DNA of 22,533 nucleotides from Paratrimastix pyriformis (lineage: Eukaryota > Preaxostyla > Paratrimastigidae). A program made the translations under genes and the position numbers. The stretch covers positions 37,501 through 60,033 of the forward strand of contig JAPMOS010000185.1 in assembly GCA_027972325.1 (NCBI GenBank), written 5' to 3'. Under the pieces are notes generated by a model. It saw only the letters and a list, made by a program, of their open reading frames with translations, did not search any database and was not told the origin of the DNA. Positions 18,133-22,533 of this stretch are shown one piece after another (the first letter of the stretch is position 1; each line of letters begins with the position of its first letter).

Positions 18133-20380
18133 GTGCCAAGTCCCGGGAGGGCAGGCACCCAACTCAGGAACCCACTCACCCCCCACCCCTCAGGGGAAAC
18201 TCTGCCTCACCCCATAACACGGCCCAGGGGGGCTCAGCCTGGGGGGGACGGACAGTCCCAACCCCTGGGGGGGAGGGACCCCTTCCTTCTCGGACTGGAC
18301 CCTCAATGGGACCGGGAGCAGGCCAAACTGCGGCTGCTGGCACAACACCCACCTCGGGGCCCACTGGCAGGCAGACTGGCTCGGCACCGGGAGGAGTGGT
18401 TGGCCCTCAGACCACCTCGAGAAGTGGCACAGGTGGTATCGGAAGGGTTTCACATCCCGTTCAAGGGACCCCCACCCAACCCGGGGCGTGGTCCCGGGAC
18501 CCTACCACTTGGTGGGGAGGAAAAACTGGGCTTGGAGGCGGTGGTCCAGGAGTCCCTTGGGATATCGGCACTGAAAACGATCCAGGAGGGGTCGGACAAA
18601 GGGATGAGATCTCCCATTTTTGGGCGGCCCAAGCCCGGCGGGAAATGGAGGTTGATCCTGGACCTCACCGCCTTGAATCACTTCATCTTCTGCCCCTCCT
18701 TCAAAATGGAGGGGTGGAAGACGGTGAGGGCCGTGGTGGAACCCATGATGTGGGCCACCAAGATCGACCTCAAGCACGCGCACTTTCACATCCCGATCTT
18801 TCCACCTCACCGGAAATACCTGGGAGTCGAATGGGAGGGCACGGAATATCGCTTCCAAGCCCTCCCATTCGGCCTGAATGTGGCTCCCAGAATATTCACG
18901 AAAACCATGAGAGTGGCAATCAAGGAAGCCCGGAGACACGGCATCCTGGTAGTCCACTACATCGACGACCTACTGGTGTTGGGCAGGTCACCACAGGAGA
19001 CCAAGCTGCATACACTGGCACTCCTTCGTCACCTCCTCTCACTCGGGTTCGAGATCAGCTGGGACAAAACCCAAGTGGAACCAGTTCAAATGCTGGAGTT
19101 CCTGGGGTTTGTCCTCGACACTCGAGCGATGACACTCTCACTCCACCCGAGAAGGCACAGAAGGTGAGAGAGATGGCGCACAACACCCAACAGTGCACCA
19201 CCATCAAAGCCAAATCATTGGCAGCGGTGATCGGGTTCATGTCGTCATGCAGGGAGACGATTCGCCCGGCCTGCTTGTACTTGCGCAACCTGAACATCGA
19301 CCTGTCCACGGCGATCAAGGCGCAGGGGATGGCATGCACTGGTGACCCTTTCGGAGGAGTCACACAGGGACTTGGAGTGGTGGGAACATGCACAGTACCC
19401 CACCAGCACCCCACTTCGGACCCCACCAGCAGAGCTGATCCTGACTCAGATGCAGCCGAGATGGGCTGGGGGCAGTGCTGAGGACGCCGGCACAGAGCAT
19501 CGAGCAGGGCACCCCAGCACACGATTTGTGGAGAGTGACGGACTTGCAGGACATCAACTCGATAAACCCGCTCGAATTGGAAGCGGGCATCAGGTCACTC
19601 CACCTGTTCCGGGAACAAGTCACGGGCAAGTCCATACTTTGGTTCTCGGACAATTCGTCTGTCGTGTGGTCAGTCGGCAGACTCAAGTCACAAAGCCAGC
19701 AGCTCAACAGCCGATTGAGAAAACTCTGGGAGTTCTGCCAGACACACCGGATCACCCTCACCACAGAGCACATTCACGGCACCGACAACGTGAGAGCGGA
19801 CAGGCTCTCGCGGTGGGTCGACGCCGAAGATTACCAACTCCACCCAGCCCTCTTCAGAGCGGTGGTGAAGCTCAGGACGAAGCCGACGGTGGACGCCTTT
19901 GCATCGGCGCGAAACCACCTGTGCCCCCGGTTCTGGTCCTTGGTCAAGGAACCGGGAGCGGTGGCAGAACCTAGCCTCAGAAGTGCCGTGGATCAACCCA
20001 CCGTTCTCGCTCATCCTCAGAGTCTTGGAACGGTTGAGGGAGCAGCGAGGGAGGCCCTCCTCCTCACTCCGGTGTGGACATCGGCACCGTGGTGGCCAGT
20101 GATGCTGCACATGGCAGTGGCACCACCCCTGACCTTACCGCGGCAGGAGAACACATTCCTGGCAGGCACGACACGCAACCTCAAGGGAATTGGGCCCCCA
20201 CACTGGGAGTGTTGTGTGACACAGGTGTCGGGGGACCCAGTCCGGCAAGCCAGGGCACACCTCGAGTGGGGTTGGCAGACACTCACCAATCCGGATCTCA
20301 CCCTCGTCCCCCCGCTAATGGAAGCCTTGTGTTCATATCGTATCATGCGCCTCCACTCTACTCTTATCTTTCCCTATTAT
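18133..20380 (+). pseudogene. DIRS RT, RNase H and methyltransferase-like region (broken)
   Basis: Fossil pol region. The RT motifs are clear: GGKWRLILDLTALN, TKIDLKHAHFHIPI, ALPFGLNVAPRIF, VVHYIDDLLVLG and LEFLGFVLDTRAMTLSLH. The RNase H part shows SINPLELEAGIRSL, ILWFSDNSSVVW and IHGTDNVRADRLSRW. It is followed by PTVDAFASARNHLCPRFWS, the segment typical of DIRS-like elements, then a WINPPFSLI motif and PVWTSAPWWPVM, matching the adenine-methyltransferase-like domain that DIRS elements carry. The region is broken, with several breaks. RT copies element RNA; DIRS elements normally integrate with a tyrosine recombinase, which is not seen here. Confidence 0.75.
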
Positions 20381-20399
20381 GATCTTCTTATTATGGTTG

Positions 20400-20454
20400 G
20401 ATGTTCCGGCTCATCATGCACGGCGCAGCCGTGGTATGATGAAGTCGGAACATC
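20400..20454. repeat. Imperfect inverted repeat at the GC/AT junction
   Basis: A left arm starting GATGTTCCGGCTCATCAT (20400-20424) pairs with a right arm ending GATGAAGTCGGAACATC (20428-20454) around a 3-base loop; about 25 bp of stem with a few mismatches and bulges. It lies exactly where GC-rich DIRS sequence gives way to AT-rich DNA, and may mark an element end or integration site. Confidence 0.75.
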
Positions 20455-20487
20455 TTAATATGGATACCCTATATGATCTATTATTTC

Positions 20488-20878
20488 AGTAACTCTTCAG
20501 TAACTTATTAACTATTATTATTTATGATTGTATTTTAATAGATATTAATAAGTTATGTTGATATAAGATCATATAAGTAGTTATATTTAAGGAGTTACTA
20601 AAGAAGTTACTAAAGAGTTACTCAAAAGTTCGTGTCATAGATGTAATGTGCTTTATGATGGGTTTACGTCAGAAGATTTCACACAAGAAAGTTACCTAAG
20701 GAAGATTTTAGGGTAGATTATTGGGAAAATAGGGGTATTTCCTGGTAAGGATTTGGTCGTTTATTTTCTTTTGAGTAACTATTTTTAGTGATATTTCATA
20801 GATGATTTAGATCAGAAGAATGAAAATCAAGTATGATGTAAATTTTCAGTAACTACATAAAGTAACTCAATAGTAACT
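20488..20878. promoter_or_regulatory. Array of AGTAACT / AGTTACT sites
   Basis: Within 391 bp of gene-free AT-rich sequence the heptamer AGTAACT occurs six times (20488, 20499, 20774, 20848, 20861, 20872) and its reverse complement AGTTACT three times (20593, 20605, 20616). Sites within clusters are 11, 12, 11, 13 and 11 bp apart, about one helical turn, and orientation is uniform inside each cluster. This looks like a protein-binding array (origin, promoter or centromere-like element), not a simple tandem repeat, because the spacers differ. The region 20460-21030 holds no supported gene. Confidence 0.6.
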
Positions 20879-21034
20879 CGTTGAATAACTCAATAATCCA
20901 AGATGGAAATCACATGGAAAAATACGAAAGAATATACATTGATACTAGATCGTTTATCTTATTTGTGAATTTATGGACAGGTGTTGTATCGTCTGCATCT
21001 GAATCACAAACATACTGAATACTGCCGGATGATT

Positions 21035-21834
21035 TTATTGTAGACACGGTGTTATCAGTATTTGAAAAATAATACTATCTGCGGCTAATGCGATTGGTGG
21101 TGAATAGTTTTGGACTGGAGGTGAACCAGCAATTATATTTCCTGATGCATCGGTTGCGAGATATGACTTTGACAGTAATGACGGAAGTGTTAAAGAAGTC
21201 AAAGACATCGTTGATGGTAAAGATGTTGAAATCAGATCACCATTTGTATCTGTCGCAAGATAAGGAGAGTTTGTGAGTGTAGTTCTGACTCCATTGAGGA
21301 ATTTCATTTTATTATAACATGATGATCCCCGATGAGCCATATTGTGAGATACCATCAGTTGCGATGGCATTTGGGAACTTAAGGGGCCAGTGGTCGAATA
21401 AATATTAGCGAATTTACCATCAGTCACTCGTTGGATGTTCCCATTTGCATCACAACCGAGCATACCAGTTTCAGATATCCAATTAATTCGAACATTATGG
21501 AAAAAAAGTCAACAGTTGTATCGATGTCATTATAATTAATTAAGGCAGTTTTCATTTCCCCAGTTACAGGATTGATCTTGACTAGTTTTGATATTGGATC
21601 GGCAATACCAGGAAGCCATAGATTGTATGCATGCAGTGATCCATACATATCACGAACTGCGACAGAGTTTTCAAATGCATCCGTTGAATAAATATACGGT
21701 GTCGTGCCACCTTCACCTGTTGGTGCAGCAGCTAATCCAATACTGCCATCTGTAGCACGATACAAATCCCCAGTTGTGGTCCCACTCAGAGACCAGCGAA
21801 CGATCACCCGTCCGGGTATCAGACCAACGAACAA
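21035..21834 (-). pseudogene. Fibre-like virus structural protein fossil
   Basis: Minus-strand region encoding Thr/Ser/Gly/Asn-rich sequence with a repeated motif: DLYRATDGSIGLA, LGCDANGNIQRVTDG, SYLATDASGNIIAG and SPYLATDTNGDLIS. Short repeats of this [YL]xATDxxGxI type are typical of tail-fibre or surface-fibre proteins in phages and large DNA viruses, where they build beta-rich trimeric stalks. The region is AT-rich, unlike its neighbours, and broken (at least two breaks). No capsid or other viral hallmark is seen next to it, so the family is not assigned. Age is unknown; if the nested model is right it predates the DIRS insertion. Confidence 0.4.
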
Positions 21835-22026
21835 CCGACCGGTTGGCCATCAGGGAACCTCAGGCCCGAGTCGGTTGGCTCTCTTATGAGCACCCTCTTG
21901 GGCGACGCGCTTCGACTTGACTTGGCGAAACAAAAAAATGCCATGTCCCGAGAAGACGCACACCACCTGCGACAAGGTGTTGAGGTCTGAGGTTGGCGCA
22001 GGCGCCACACCACCTAGCGATCTTTA
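21835..22026. other. GC-rich spacer upstream of 5S rRNA
   Basis: Composition returns to GC-rich at about 21780. I see no gene; small palindromes include TGGCGCAGGCGCCA just before the 5S gene. It may be a fragment of a 5S-linked spacer. Confidence 0.4.
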
Positions 22027-22143
22027 AGCTACGGCCATAGTTGGGGAAAGCACCGGATCCCTTCAGACCTCCGAAGTTAAGCGCTCAACGCTCGGTTAGT
22101 ATTTGGATGGGGACCGCCAGGAAAACCGAGTGCTGTAGCTTTG
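22027..22143 (+). rRNA. 5S ribosomal RNA
   Basis: 117 bases with the full 5S layout: 5' AGCTACGGCCATAG pairs with 3' GTAGCT (helix I), the conserved loop CCGAAGTTAAGC, and TTAGTATTTGGATGGGGACCGCC. The internal RNA polymerase III promoter is visible as an A box (GAAGTTAAGCGC, 22073-22084) and C box (TTGGATGGGGACCGCC, 22103-22118). A short TTTT at 22146-22149 can serve as terminator. All core features look intact, so it may be functional. A second copy is not present in the window, so it is either dispersed or at the edge of an array. Confidence 0.95.
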
Positions 22144-22152
22144 CATTTTGAC

Positions 22153-22533
22153 CATCATCATCAACATCATCATCAACATCATCATCAACATCATCATCAA
22201 CATCATCCTCACCATCATCATCATCATCAACATCATCATCAACATCATCAACATTATCATCAACATTATCATCAACATTATCATCAACATCATCATCAAC
22301 ATTATCATCAACATTATCATCAACATCATCATCAACATCATCATCATCATCATCACCAACATCAACATCAACATCAACATCAACATCAACATCAACATCA
22401 ACATCAACATCAACATCAACATCAACATCAACATCAACCAACATCAACATCAACATCAACATCAACATCAACATCAACATCAAACATCATCACCAACATC
22501 AACATCATCACCAACATCAACATCATCAACCAA
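22153..22533. repeat. (CAT/CAA)n microsatellite with a CAACAT hexamer phase
   Basis: Begins ten bases after the 5S gene and runs off the window. The left part mixes CATCATCAA with CATTATCAA units; from about 22355 it becomes a regular CAACAT hexamer repeat. Minus-strand poly-Asp/Val and poly-Met/Leu reading frames here are artefacts. Confidence 0.97.

Larger units (their letters stand above)
6583..20380 (+). mobile_element. DIRS-type retroelement, broken, interrupted by a LINE
   Basis: Fossil of a DIRS-order retroelement. Parts in order: gag-like ORF (6583-8171, continuing at 17304-17948), reverse transcriptase, RNase H and a methyltransferase-like motif (about 18133-20380). The order and motifs (RT box YIDDLLV, RNase H ending DNVRADRLSRW, then DAFAS...N and NPPF) are those of DIRS-like elements rather than Gypsy or Copia. 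No tyrosine recombinase is visible downstream; the sequence turns AT-rich at about 20.4 kb, so the 3' part seems absent. Without the LINE it is about 4.7 kb. It carries several breaks. Outer limits are uncertain; the palindromic modules at 6141-6548 could belong to it. It is older than the LINE inside it. Confidence 0.7.

Noticed and set aside
17970-18200. Separate Gly/Pro-rich gene just before the RT
   Set aside because: Low-complexity reading in the linker between gag-like and RT regions of the DIRS element; no independent evidence of coding.

Overview
The window is eukaryotic nuclear DNA. It has a 5S rRNA gene (22027-22143), GT-AG introns, long microsatellites, and several classes of eukaryotic mobile element. 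No prokaryotic operon or ribosome-binding-site structure is visible. The lineage cannot be fixed from sequence alone; a unicellular alga or other protist is my guess. Almost all recognisable coding sequence is mobile-element or virus-like.

Layout. (1) 1-3402, minus: a decayed EnSpm/CACTA-type transposase. It keeps a credible intron, carries a 74-bp tandem duplication, and is split by about 800 bp of (ATC)n. (2) 3439-4404, plus: a divergently transcribed, unrecognised gene. Two very small introns (46 and 59 bp) give an uninterrupted 286-residue protein. (3) 4438-4900: a poly-C tract and a GGTACC-rich minisatellite. (4) 4900-6121: an AT-rich block with virus-like gene organisation. (5) 6.1-20.4 kb: a DIRS-type tyrosine-recombinase-class retroelement (gag-like ORF, RT, RNase H, methyltransferase-like motif). 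It is split by (6) a LINE at 8172-17303 on the minus strand. An 11-bp target duplication, CCCGAAACACC, lies at 8161-8171 and 17304-17314. (7) 20.4-21.8 kb: a second AT-rich block with an ordered array of AGTAACT/AGTTACT sites and a fibre-like protein fossil. (8) 5S rRNA, then (CAT/CAA)n to the window end.

The most unusual object is the LINE, about 9.1 kb. In its own orientation it runs: 83-bp leader; ORF1 with a Cys/His cluster and a likely membrane segment; a ubiquitin-specific-protease-like domain (two CxxC pairs, a His box and an FDDS motif, with a candidate Cys box upstream in another frame); APE endonuclease; reverse transcriptase; RNase H; an unrecognised C-terminal domain with an NPEY motif; two tetraloop hairpins (UUCG, then GUAA); and a (CA)12 tail. 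It is decayed, with many frame changes, but its ends look whole.

The simplest history is nesting: the LINE entered the DIRS element, which may itself sit inside an AT-rich virus-like fossil whose two halves are the blocks at 4.9-6.1 and 20.4-21.8 kb. The LINE-in-DIRS step is well supported. The outer step is inference.
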